Assembly: GCA_025174535.1 (NCBI GenBank)
Contig: JALBUN010000004.1
Span: 124,001-188,000 of the forward strand
Source of the DNA: Cantharellus purpuraceus
Taxonomy: Eukaryota > Basidiomycota > Agaricomycetes > Cantharellales > Hydnaceae
Reading direction: 5' to 3'
Length of the DNA stretch: 64,000 nucleotides
The position numbers and the translations under genes are program-made. The notes beneath the pieces were generated by a model that made no database searches, was not told the origin of the DNA, and saw only the letters and a list, made by a program, of their open reading frames with translations. Shown one piece after another: positions 9,575 through 20,316 of this stretch (position 1 is the first letter of the stretch; each line of letters starts with the position of its first letter).

Positions 9575-11223
9575 AAATGGGGCAATGTATGTAGTAGAAC
9601 ATGCCACTGTGAAGCACTGAACATTGGAGCCATATATGACATGTCTTGGACGCTACTAGCTAGTTGGGCGCCAATATTACCATCGTGTTAATAATTATTA
9701 GCAAAACTCTATTCTTGAGTGGGGATGATGGGACAGTAAGCGCTGTACTGACGTTCCTTACGATTGCGAATACAGTATTTTCTGGAGTTGCACTCTGTTC
9801 GACATTTTTCAGCTTCTACGTTTCGACGAAATCTTGGCTCACCAATTGGCGAACGAATTTGAGACCGATACCTCTAGATGCTCCAGTTACAACGTACGAT
9901 GGCATTCTTGGTTGACGGTTTCTTTGCAAGTGACAGAAGTCGACCGGCCTTAGGCTTTGGGGTGCATGTCGTCTCGTCTCGCTCACTCCTGCTCACATTA
10001 TATGTGTCCGTGTCCGAGTCATTCCTCAACAATCTATCATGATTATTCATAGTCCACATAATCAAGCCACGCATGCTGACTTCGTACGCAAGCTACCGGC
10101 ACTGTCCTGTGATATTACCAACGAATGATACAAAGGTGTTTGCTTCTACCAGAGGAAGTCGCACTTACAAAGGGATGCTACGCCGTTTGGCTTGTATTCG
10201 GCGGTCTGACAAGCTAGCGGTCCAGGCTTGGACCGTTGCTCTACTTTTGACTAAGACCGGGTTAGTTGAGACTATAGTGGAGCGGCAAGAAACTGGGCTT
10301 TCAGCTTAAACTGATTTCATATATCCCTAATAACTCAAACTCGCTAATGATCAAGTCACTAGTTCGCGCCTTGAGTGTTTTAGGCGCTGTACCGGCGCCG
10401 AACAGGCACCATGATGGCTTATATTGCGTAAGCACCAACAAGTCTGCCAGGGCGTCCCTGCTGTCTTTTGATGCGCCATTATTATTCCGAGTCACATTCG
10501 AGATCTTTTCGTTAATGAACAGGACACAGTTCACAAGTTTATTTCAAGAGAGGCACAAGAGATGCACATCAGGTAATCTACCGGGGCACTATGGGAATCG
10601 TTGGGACGCTCCAATGTACGTGGCACCACGCGGAATGGCCGTGTGGGGCCGTTTTGTTGTTCGGCAGGACACATCGAACTCTCGACAAAACTATCCGAAG
10701 TGGATCTTATCACCGCGGCCGGAATGGGATCGTTCAAAGCCGCCAATGACTCAAGATTTCGAAGAAACTGATATATATAGACAAACCCTGCCTCGAGCTC
10801 GCCTAGCCAGTTTAATGTTACCGTCGGCACATGTACGGTGGACTCGTTCGTGATTCTAGGCTGCGACGTACCCTGGAACTTTATTTCCGTGCCGCCACAA
10901 GACATTTCTATCATAGCTGTAGAAACAGAGCTGGTACCTTGATAAACATGCGGTTTTGATATCGGGCAGTCAGAGTGTTGAAGCTATAAGCTGACTAATA
11001 GACTAGAACTGGGCCACCTCGATCAGGGAGCCCTTTGGAGAAGTGTTTCCTTATTGACGGGCAATGCACAGGAATTGCCGTAAATTCAGGCCATTCGTGC
11101 TCGTAAACTGCCATGAGGTTGAAGTAGTGCGTTCGCACATAATATATTTTGAAAGAATGATGGGGGCGGGGCGATGCAGATTCACAGACAACGTCGAAAA
11201 AGAAAAGAAATAAGAGAAAAGAA
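9575..11223. other. intergenic stretch, no convincing gene
   Basis: A small plus-strand frame at 9664-9915 (83 aa) has a hydrophobic stretch VLTFLTIANTVFSGVALCST and could be the decayed tail of a membrane protein. The overlapping frames at 10347-10853 (+) and 10531-10914 (-) resemble nothing I know and lack supporting context. Confidence 0.5.
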
Positions 11224-12321
11224 CTAGACTTGCTTCGCCTCCCCAGAAGCAGGGTTCCCCAATACCTGCACGTACGCTTTGGGAAACCATCCCTCACGGC
11301 CATCCCGTGTACGACCGCGCCACCACTCACCCTCAACACCTGTCATGGGGTCGGTTGTTCCGAGTACCGCTACCATTTCCCCTTCACCGAGCGCGAGTTC
11401 TACGGGATCTTTGGTCTCAAATGCATATGCGGCCCGAGCGAACACCAGTTTGCTTGGGTCAATCACCTGCTGAACGGCGGGTGGTGGGAGACGCGCGGAA
11501 AGGTGTCGAATAAGACGGTGCATGAGATATGGAATGCCAAATATGGCGAGGAGGAAGAAGATGATAGGCTTTTTGCTAGGTTTCGGTGCGTTGGGATTTG
11601 GTGGAGTGGCACCGGGTGGACGATTTAAAAAGTTGCTGAATTCGTCCGTCATGCCATCGACGGGTCGACCTGTTATAATACCCTTGAGCCACCGTACCAT
11701 TCCGAACAGGCCAAGGACCGTGCCCAGTGCGTTACGAAGTTGTCCAAATTGGTCCGCCACACCGACCATGGCAAAAAAGGAGGAGTGAGTTGCCATGAAT
11801 GTGCTCTCTAGCATCTGCGCAAAGCCTCCAAATGTCTGCACGATTGATTGTAAGAGTGCAAAGGTGGAGTGGGTGGTGGCTTCAAGCTGTTGCGTGAGCG
11901 ATGGATTGTTGGGGTCGTAGCCAGGGGGTTGCATTCCCATTCCCATTCCGCCGTACCCGCCCATACCACCATATCCCCCCATACCACCGTACCCGCCTAC
12001 CCCCCCATATCCCCCCATACCGTATGACCCCATACCTCCATATCCGCCCATCCCGTATCCGCCATACATGGATCCCATCCGATTATATGGCGAGGCAATA
12101 CTCGAATAAGGCGAGCCATATGGCGAAGCGTTGTACTGCGATGTGAGTGGGTTTGTATATGTTGATGGGCCAGTAGCCTGTGGAGCACTGAGTGACGATG
12201 GACGATCAGGAATAGAAGGAGGTGCAGCCGTTGTTGACGGAGCGGATTCTTGTGATTGCGAGGACGATGTGGCAGCTGCAGTGGCGCCTGCTCGCTCCCA
12301 TGGCTTTGGTGGAGACACCAT
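11224..12321 (-). CDS. PEX13: peroxin-13, peroxisomal import docking protein
   Basis: Single-exon frame, 365 aa. The N-terminus has PPKPWERAG, the signature start of PEX13. Then come a Ser/Thr/Pro-rich stretch, a Gly-Tyr-Met-rich segment (GGYGGMGGYGG-type repeats, about residues 88-130), the Pex13 core with the HSSFFAMVGVADQFGQLRNA region, a membrane segment (IIFFLLAIFGIPYLM, about 253-267) and a C-terminal SH3 domain (ARAAYAFE to WFPKAYVQVL, about 295-355). The protein sits in the peroxisomal membrane and forms the docking/translocation pore with PEX14, binding PEX5 and PEX14 through the SH3 domain. Length and order fit fungal PEX13. The gene appears intact; ATG 12321 is chosen because the conserved PPKPWE begins four residues in. 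Confidence 0.95.
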   Translation of the reverse strand: MVSPPKPWERAGATAAATSSSQSQESAPSTTAAPPSIPDRPSSLSAPQATGPSTYTNPLTSQYNASPYGSPYSSIASPYNRMGSMYGGYGMGGYGGMGSYGMGGYGGVGGYGGMGGYGGMGGYGGMGMGMQPPGYDPNNPSLTQQLEATTHSTFALLQSIVQTFGGFAQMLESTFMATHSSFFAMVGVADQFGQLRNALGTVLGLFGMVRWLKGIITGRPVDGMTDEFSNFLNRPPGATPPNPNAPKPSKKPIIFFLLAIFGIPYLMHRLIRHLSARLPPPAVQQVIDPSKLVFARAAYAFETKDPVELALGEGEMVAVLGTTDPMTGVEGEWWRGRTRDGREGWFPKAYVQVLGNPASGEAKQV

Positions 12322-12947
12322 GCTCGCCGCTTGTGAAAGAAATAGGCGGCGTTATTAACCGCGCACAGGTGCCAGGAATTATGTAACACACTCTAGATAT
12401 ATGTAAGCAGAGTGACTCATTAGAATCCACCCTTTTCGCTGCAACCTTGATCATGACGCTTTCTTATTCATAAATTCAAGAACTATTGTGGAATAATAGG
12501 TCTTGTTTACCTCCTCAAACGTTCAAGGAACGCGACTACTTCAAGTTGTTGAAGGCGATCATTACGTCGGTTCAACGCTAGGCTTGGGAAGGTGTTAGCG
12601 TTGCACGTCGAAAGCCGGGTTAGGAAGCGTTTCCTGGTTGTAGACTGTACGAGACGCACTGTATGCTCCTTATCTAGGTTGATTTGATGTATCTCTTGAA
12701 TGACACATGCCACACGCGTGGCGAACAGACTACCTGAGACATAAAGCAAAATGAGGCATCCAACATGTATGTACACCAGTTATGGATGCTAATATCCTCC
12801 CATACAGCTCCAGTGGCAAGGTTCATATACAATGATCTAGACCAAAACATTATACCGTCCGTCATCCGTCCCTCGGTTCAACATATCTATTGTCTATAGC
12901 AACAGGGTAGTAGGGAGAAACAGAGAGAACACAGAGCGCCACTCACG
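12322..12947. other. intergenic, PEX13 promoter side
   Basis: About 630 bp between the PEX13 start and the stop of the next minus-strand gene. No gene or repeat seen. Confidence 0.6.
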
Positions 12948-15458
12948 CTACGCTGCAAAGGTTCCTTCGGCGCTCAGCAAGTCATTCAGAGCGCGCACTA
13001 CACAGCCTACACCTTCCTGGACGCTGGCCCGGTCCTCTTCTGCAACCTTGTTCAACCATTTGGATTCAAACCTATCAGGATGCCACCGCAGCAGTGCCTC
13101 TCGCAAGCGGTCCTTGCGTGACTTGCTCTGCGAGTGCTGTGGGTTCAAGATGAAGGCCGCAATATGGATTGGAAGGAGCATATCCGGGGAAGATACGGGA
13201 ACTAGCATAGGCCACGGGATAGAACGGAATCGGAGTTGCGTGGCTGTCGTCATGGCCGCCCACCCACTTTCATACGCGTTCCATATTTCGAGCACTGGCC
13301 GATCGGGGACATGACGCATACTATTAATCGATGCCTTCCGCGTCTTTCTTTCAGCTTCACGACGCTCTGCTTCCCTTGCCTGCTCCTCCTGACGTCGTTT
13401 CTCTGCGCCCCGACGCCGAGCATCTTCCGCACGCCGCTCATTTGCCTCTTGTTCCCTTCGCTTACGTTCTTCCTCAACACGCTCCTCCTCCTTCCCAACA
13501 TACTCCGCTTTCACTTTGGTCCTATCCTTATACTCATCAGCAGGGGAAGTCGGCTGATTTGTTGCCCCCGAAGTTGACTTCGTTCCCGAGTTCACAGGTG
13601 AAGTTGCAGACGCACCGGCGCTGGAGGAGTGCTTCGACTCGGGAAACATCGACGAAAACGAACTATGAGGCGCAGATGACGTTCCAGACTGTGGCTTTGG
13701 TGGAGTTGAGGGTAGAGGATGCGAGCGTGCGCTTGGAGCACTCGGTGCGTGGAACGATGTTTGCGAAGGGGTAGCACGCAGTGGCTGCGGTTGCGACGCA
13801 TGAGACTGCGTTTGTGTGGTTGGGATTGGTCGTGACTGCTGGCTCTCTCTTGGAGGGTCTGCCAATGGTTGCGGAGGAGGTGGGCCAGGGGATGCTCCAA
13901 ACAACATGGACGACTTTTTCAACGGAGGACCCTTGGCTCCATCGGATTGCTCCGATCCTCCCCGCGAGGAAGTTCCAGGTTCTCTCGCTACTCCGGGAGG
14001 CATCCACACTGTGGCCCGGATCGGTTGATCGTTCTTCACGTGTGCCGTTTTGGCGGAGATCGGTGTGCCCGACAGCGGAGAAGCTTGCGAGGCCGTACTC
14101 GGTGGTCTCGTGCGTGACGCTGGCGACGGCCCGCCAAAGGTGCCCGCGGCCGAGCGACGTCCACCGTCTTGCGGTGAAGTGGGTATCGGAAACGGGCGCG
14201 AGGAAGTTGGCCTCGGGGCTGTATCATTACCAACTGAAGATGGCGCCGTGTCGGCCGTAGGACTTGAGCTGAAGACGCTTTCAGTTGCGCTAGAACGACT
14301 CGAGGATTCAGATACGGGCGACCTGATGGGGGGCCCTCTTGCTGCGTCGAACCCAGGAAAGAGCGTTGCTTGAGAGCCGTGTGCCCGTACTCTCGCGGCG
14401 CCCTGTCTCGCTTCTTCAGCCAATCGTGTGCGTTGTTCATCCATAGCGCGCATCTGCGCTTCCTGGGCCTCAGTATCTGCTAGATCCCGCGTACGCCTTG
14501 CTTCAATGTTAACTTGAATCCCACGTATTCTCTCTGACCACTGCTGTCGATCCCGCATGCGTTGAGCCTCGGATTTCTGCCATCCCTCACCCCTCCTGAG
14601 CGTCTCCTCTCCCTCTCGCTGATTCTCCCGTGTCCTTTCATGCATGTCCCACTGATACTCTTTAGATCGTGCAGAATCTCGTTTGATGTGGGCCATAAGC
14701 CTTTCCTGCTCTGCGATGAACCCGCTCCACCCTTCCCAAGAAGGATCCTGCTGGCCGATACTCCATAACCGCTGCTGGCGTTCCATCTCGATGTAGTAAT
14801 CGACTTCCTCTTGTTGCAACTGCTTTATCTCGTTGAGTCGCCTTTCGTACCGTTGTTCTAGCTCTTGACGCCGCTCCCTTTTCGCGAACGGACCGGCCGA
14901 AGCGAGTTCAGCGAGATACTCCTCGTGAATCACCTGCGCCTGGCCTATGTATCGCTCTTTCTGTTGCTCCAGCAACTGTTGCACCCAAATCTCATCACGA
15001 TCGACGGTCAGGTCGTCCGGGGGGATGTTCACAATTAGAGACCCCGTACTTTGGGCACTGCCCGACGACGCAGTCGTGGACGATGTATTCGCCGACTGTT
15101 GAGGGGCTGTCGAGGCGGAAGCCATAGTAGTGGCCATGGATTGGAGACGACTTTCGAGATAGCCAGTGGAGGAAGGTTTTGGTTTTGTGCCATGATTGGA
15201 GGTTTCTGTTTGCCTGGCGCTCATTCGCGTGACAGACACGCGGCGCTTACGAAATATACTAGGGAATCGGAATTTGGAAAACATGAATTTTCTAGAGCGT
15301 TTGGCTTTAGGCGAGTTCGTTAGACGTTTTGTTTTCATGGTACACGTGTAGCATGGGAGATTTAGAGTAACAGGTGCCTGATGGGTGGCGCCGAGGCAGT
15401 ATATACTGGGGCTCACGGCAGAGGTGATTTTTAATGGTGCGGGGGGCGGTTCTCGCAC
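12948..15458 (-). CDS. coiled-coil protein with C-terminal J-like HPD module (paralogue 1)
   Basis: Open frame of up to 836 aa; the true start is uncertain, with Met codons at 15458, 15338 (MKTKRLTNS) and further in. After a basic N-terminus there is a Ser/Thr-rich part, a long Glu/Arg/Gln-rich coiled-coil region (about residues 160-350), a Pro/Ser-rich disordered middle, a second charged helix (EEERVEEERKRREQEANERR) and a folded C-terminus. That C-terminus has FRSIPWPML, a hydrophobic strand, LREALLRWHPDRF and VQEGVGCVVRALNDLL. The HPD tripeptide between helices resembles a J-domain and the C-terminus of the IkappaBL/NFKBIL1 type. Two more proteins here (15792-17194 and 42836-43660) have the same C-terminus. 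Role unknown; binding of an Hsp70 is possible but not shown. Confidence 0.8.
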   Translation of the reverse strand: MREPPPAPLKITSAVSPSIYCLGATHQAPVTLNLPCYTCTMKTKRLTNSPKAKRSRKFMFSKFRFPSIFRKRRVSVTRMSARQTETSNHGTKPKPSSTGYLESRLQSMATTMASASTAPQQSANTSSTTASSGSAQSTGSLIVNIPPDDLTVDRDEIWVQQLLEQQKERYIGQAQVIHEEYLAELASAGPFAKRERRQELEQRYERRLNEIKQLQQEEVDYYIEMERQQRLWSIGQQDPSWEGWSGFIAEQERLMAHIKRDSARSKEYQWDMHERTRENQREGEETLRRGEGWQKSEAQRMRDRQQWSERIRGIQVNIEARRTRDLADTEAQEAQMRAMDEQRTRLAEEARQGAARVRAHGSQATLFPGFDAARGPPIRSPVSESSSRSSATESVFSSSPTADTAPSSVGNDTAPRPTSSRPFPIPTSPQDGGRRSAAGTFGGPSPASRTRPPSTASQASPLSGTPISAKTAHVKNDQPIRATVWMPPGVAREPGTSSRGGSEQSDGAKGPPLKKSSMLFGASPGPPPPQPLADPPRESQQSRPIPTTQTQSHASQPQPLRATPSQTSFHAPSAPSARSHPLPSTPPKPQSGTSSAPHSSFSSMFPESKHSSSAGASATSPVNSGTKSTSGATNQPTSPADEYKDRTKVKAEYVGKEEERVEEERKRREQEANERRAEDARRRGAEKRRQEEQAREAERREAERKTRKASINSMRHVPDRPVLEIWNAYESGWAAMTTATQLRFRSIPWPMLVPVSSPDMLLPIHIAAFILNPQHSQSKSRKDRLREALLRWHPDRFESKWLNKVAEEDRASVQEGVGCVVRALNDLLSAEGTFAA

Positions 15459-15791
15459 GATGTGAAAGAAAAGGGGGGTTCATCAAGGCTTCGAGATCAA
15501 TCACTCATCTATAAAAAGTGCAACGCTGAAAACAGGCCTTCTTCTACCGGTTTGGGCACGCTGAACATGCTGGCACAGAGCTTGTGTTGCAGGGTCATAT
15601 CTTCAAAATACAAGGACATAATCAGCAAAAGCATTGAGGGATATGTTTGCGAAGACGGCAACTTTGATTCGCTTGTAGGTTGAATGATTGAATAACATGG
15701 TTGATATTGCGAGTGCCCTGGTATACCACGAACCCTCGCTGCTATACAGTAATTCTATTATCGAGATCTGACCATTCAGGACGTGATCATG
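15459..15791. other. spacer between J-like paralogues 1 and 2
   Basis: About 330 bp; no gene seen. It should hold the promoter of paralogue 1 and the 3' end of paralogue 2. Confidence 0.55.
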
Positions 15792-17194
15792 TCACTGAGT
15801 AGAACTGTTCATGAGTTGACTTAGACACCGAGTCACGGCCTCGCAGCCTGCTGTGACGTTTGCTTTGTCCTTCTCCACAACATGCGCAAGCAGCAAGGCT
15901 GTCTTGTCAGGGTGAAACCGAAGCAGCGCTTCACGCAGACAACTCTATCCAAGATAAACATTAGCATTACGAAGGAGGTAGCTAGCAAGAGTCGAACCTT
16001 CAAAGGGCGTCCACCGGCTGTCAAAAAAGCCTGGACATTTTTAGTATCTATGTCTTCGACACAGTGGGGGTTGGGGTATTGAGGCCACGGGATATTTTGG
16101 AACGTCAGACTCGTCGAATTGCCGGAAGAGAGCAGCGTTTCCCAGGCCTTGCAATACAAGGCAAAGGCTTCCGAGAGACTCTTCTCCAAGGGTGGGTTAG
16201 CGTAAGAATGTCGCGGCGGGTCCATTCGAGGGGGCGGCCAGTGTGCTTGAGACCATTCTTCATCTTCATCCGTGTCGTACCGATCAGTTCTGTTGTAGCT
16301 ACGCCCTTTCGTATACCAAGCACGGTCACGCCAACCACCATCCGATTTAGTAGGACTGGGAGCACGTGGAGGGGCCCAACCTTCCCGCCATCCACCTTGT
16401 GATGCCTGGGGTCGCGAATTCGGATGTCGTGATCCCCAACCTTCGTCTTCGCCCCACCCACTTTCTGACTCCTCGGGGCGTGTGCCCGTCGAACTCCGTG
16501 GCGCCCAACCTTCGCCCCACCCACTTTCTGACTCCTCGGGGCGCGTGCCCGCCGAACTCCGTGGCGCCCAACCTCCCCACCCAGCGTCATCACGGGATTG
16601 CCGAGCCTCCCTTGACTTCCTCTCCCAGTCTTCCCAGAGTTTCCTCTGCCTCGCGCGCCAAGCTTTGGTACTCTCTGGTGTAGACCACGACGTACGGGGA
16701 GGTTTAGGATTTGGCGGGGGGGCAGGATTTGACGGGGGGACCTGCGTGCGTGGTTGTGATCGATTTTGTGGTTGCGGCTGTGATTGCGGTTGAGGGGGCT
16801 GATGCGGGTGCGTCTGAAAATAACGATACTCGTGCGGATGGGTAGGGAATCCGAACGGATGAGCACGCGGGAGAGGTGGGACGGGTGGTACAGGTGGGAA
16901 ACCAAACGGTTGAGGTCGACTATTAAAGACACGCGTGTGTGTCCAATATTCAAAAGTGTCTTCTTTCTTGGGTGGATTTGGGGGCGGCGGTTGGGGCTTT
17001 GGACGCACATACTCGGGGCCATAGTCCACGCCGCTATCATCGTCAGCATACGGTCCCATATGAGAACTACCATAGCGCTTAGCCGACGAAGCTTTCCCCG
17101 ACTTGAAGTAATAAGCCTTGAAGACTACGGGCGGTGGGGGAACCATTGACGGGTCAGGCATTGAGCCAGACCAAGTTGGATAGCGGAAGTACAT
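15792..17194 (-). CDS. Pro/Gln-rich protein with J-like HPD module (paralogue 2), one intron
   Basis: Exons 17194-15998 and 15944-15792; intron 15945-15997 (53 bp, GTTCGA...GATAG, branch-like TGCTAAT), phase 0; 449 aa. Reading through the intron gives a spurious tail, while splicing yields SCLREALLRFHPDK and a helix ending TRCLSQLMN, matching the neighbouring paralogue. Residues about 60-160 are rich in Pro and Gln. Residues about 185-300 hold a Trp/Gly/Ser-rich region with two near-identical copies of a roughly 20-residue repeat (GWAPRSS[AT]GTRPEESESG). The IPWP motif precedes the HPD module as in the other two. Function unknown. Confidence 0.78.
15945..15997 (-). other. intron of J-like paralogue 2
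   Basis: GT-AG, 53 bp; supported because removal restores the conserved LREALLRFHPDK module in frame. Confidence 0.75.
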
Positions 17195-20100
17195 TGTGGC
17201 TCGGGAGACGACATGAGCTGCTTTATAGTATTCATTTTGAACAGCCTATAGATACGCCTAGATGCTGACATGAGGCAAATGCAAGGTTTGAAAAGAACCC
17301 GACAGATTGGTCCCAAAAGCCTAATCCTACTTTGTCAACTCAAAACTTGCGACAATAATAATGGCTACTACGACCTCATCTACCCCCGACGTTCTTCTCT
17401 ATTTCCTGGCCATGTAGGTCTCATCGTTTCACATTACAGTCTCACTGAACAACTCTCCTCATGCAGTTTCATTCCTCCAATTCCAGTGTTTATGAGTGAG
17501 TGGTACACGCCATAAATGCCTTCTCTCGTCTAACACATGATGCAGAGAGAGGCTGTGCCGCAGGTATGTCTCCAATATATTCATAGGCTGAAGTCCCATC
17601 CTCTTTAGATCTCCTCATCAACATTTTGTTATGGATCCTTGGTTGGATACCAGGCGTGCTGCATGCATGGTGCGGCCAAGTCATCGGATCGGCATGCTAC
17701 TACTAATTCACCGCTATCCATCAGGTACATTATTTCCAAGAGTGAAGGAGCAATGTGAAGCCGCTTAGGAGCCAATCTGTCTGCCCGAGTGACGCGCGCT
17801 TGTCTACGTAGCATTGCTTTCAGTTCCCTTTCTTATCTTCTTGTTAGTGTCATCTCGACTGCCTTCCGACTATACACGTATCTGGATGCTTCGCGAACAC
17901 CGTCATGCCATGACAATGCGCTTGCCTGCCGTCTTTTGTTCATGATGTTCGTTGGCCTCACTAGATCATCGTGTCTTGGGGCGGTCAACTTGTGTGTAGC
18001 CCCCCCAATGCGATGTTTCATGACCTCATTCTACTCTGGAACATCTTGGCACAGCAGCCTCGTTGTATCACGTTGGCACTGGCGGCTCAGGAGAACCCCG
18101 CTCCTAGTTCGGCATTACCTAATCAGCCTTGAGTGAGCATGAGAAAATAACCATCCTTTTACGACTTTATTTTGTCATAAGGCTTTATCGTAAAGCTGAC
18201 AAAAGAGGCGCATCTCATTAAGGACTCAGGATCTTGTTGTACTCTGCAAGCTTCGAGCGGATGACTGCACAAACGAGGCCGCTTATCATATTATGGACCA
18301 AAATGGTCTATGTGTGTGAACGTTTACACATGGCAGATAATTTCCAGTTATAGCCACCCCATCATTACAGGCTTCTGATAGTGCATCGATGCGCGTTTGT
18401 CGAGGGATGCCCCAATGTGCGACTATAGGCATCCCGATGACAGGCGCATGCAACATGCAATGCAACCATACATAACAAGGGCATGTGCCATATTCTACTC
18501 ACAAAATGGATGCGTACACTACAATCACACAGCCAATTCGCTCGCCCAGTCCATACAACCTCCTTGTTCGTAACGCCAACTCTAATCATGGCGCAGAGAA
18601 ACAAATTGAGGCTCGGGTTTGATATCTCAGTTGAAGTGCCTCAGCTCATTGAGCTCGGGCTTTGTGGACTCATGCCCAGTCGGCCCTTGCGGCCAAGGCT
18701 CAGAAGCGAACAGACCGGCAGACCGGCAGGGCGATCTTGATTGCTCTGCTTATTGGAAACCGAGGTAACGACAGAGTAACTTTGCTTCCCCTAGCAAATC
18801 TCCCTTTCTTCTGTCCGTCACCAAAGGATCATACATCATAAGAATGAAACTGCCCGGGTGAGATACGCGATCTGATAGAAGCGGTGGTGTTGGTGATAGA
18901 GCAAGCTTTGATGCTATGAGATCGACAAAGTACGTCATAATCTGTTAGTCTCGCTATATATGTTTCGAACAGAAAACGGTTACAAAGGAACCCAACGAGG
19001 CTATTGTATTGCATTGTGGAAGAAACCATTGTCAAAGGCAACATTTAAAAATACAGCCTAGAACCTGATGCGAGGGCCATACAACAACGCAGCGTATATT
19101 AGCGACTTCCTTTTTCCGTGGATCAGGGATGTCAGACGCCACTTTGTATCTACGCCATGAAACACAACCAAATAGGACGCCATCAATGAAGCTAATAATA
19201 ACTAATTTCTTCCTTTGTGAGACTCTCAACCATTAGAGTCCATTTGTTTGCCCATAATTATCAAGTCACCAATAATTATTGTCGGGTAGACGATATAAGC
19301 GCCGGAGCCATCAATAGTGCCCGAACGCGTGGTTTCCTGCATGTTCGCCACAGTGTCATTCAGAGAGGCAGAGACGGACTCTGCTCGCCATCCTACCGCT
19401 ACCATTGATGCAGAAATCGTCCCCTCTTCAAGCACGATGATCTGTCAATAAACATGGTCAACACAGTAGCTGGTGTTGCATCTCATATCTCAAGTCCAAG
19501 TCCCGATCAAGCGTATATATCACGGAATACGGGGCTGGGAGTGCGCGACAGGGCACAGCATGTAATGGTGATTAGACACATTAGACGCGTCAAGCTTCAA
19601 GGTGATCACGGTCGTGGTGAGTAATTATCAGCGAACCCGGCATATGCCGAACCGATAATTATTGGTAGATTAATACACTCTATTGCGGGGTCAAGAACGA
19701 AAGGGTCCACCATGAACCGTGAGCACAGGTACTGATCTTGAAGGCGCCATGCTGGAAAGGATTGTTGCCAATCTGTCAAGCCAACTCATACTACGTTACC
19801 CTAAAACGATCAGCTCTTCAACGTTGCCTTGTACACTGCAAGCCGACCAACAGCTTACCAACCCCACCTCTCACGTGGGCACCGGGGGCATAATTGCAGT
19901 ATAATCAACCGTCTTTACTTTCCCTGGTTCAACGCGCCTGACCAGTAGAAATAGATGGCCCTAGTAAGCGTCTCTCGAGCAGGAATACGATACACAATCC
20001 CTGAGACACCTTCCCCCCTCCCCCCCCAACAAACAATAGTAATAAATTGAATAGTCATAAAATGCGTTAATACGTATATTTTCTAGTTTGCACCAATTCT

Positions 20101-20316
20101 TTAGATTGAAAAAACAGTACTGTTCTGAAAATATTCTACGTACGCCCTTCGTCTATCCTTACAGTAAGCGATGTAAGAAGTGATTTTGTTATATCGAGGG
20201 TAATCGACAAATGACACGTACAATCACATAAATTCTTAGTGAACATTCTAATGATACATTGCATTACAGTACAGTACAACACGAAGCCCCTAGTCTCCTG
20301 CCCAGTATCTCTCAAA
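17195..20316. other. 3.1-kb stretch without a recognisable gene
   Basis: Only short frames with no family resemblance on either strand. Small AT-rich segments and a C-run near 20020. Decayed sequence or regulatory space; nothing further can be supported. Confidence 0.5.

Noticed and set aside
10347..10914. Two overlapping opposite-strand frames (168 and 127 aa)
   Set aside because: No motif, no codon pattern or neighbour support, and they shadow each other.
13592..14440. Frames on both strands across J-like paralogue 1
   Set aside because: Shadow frames in the Ser/Pro-rich part of the real gene.
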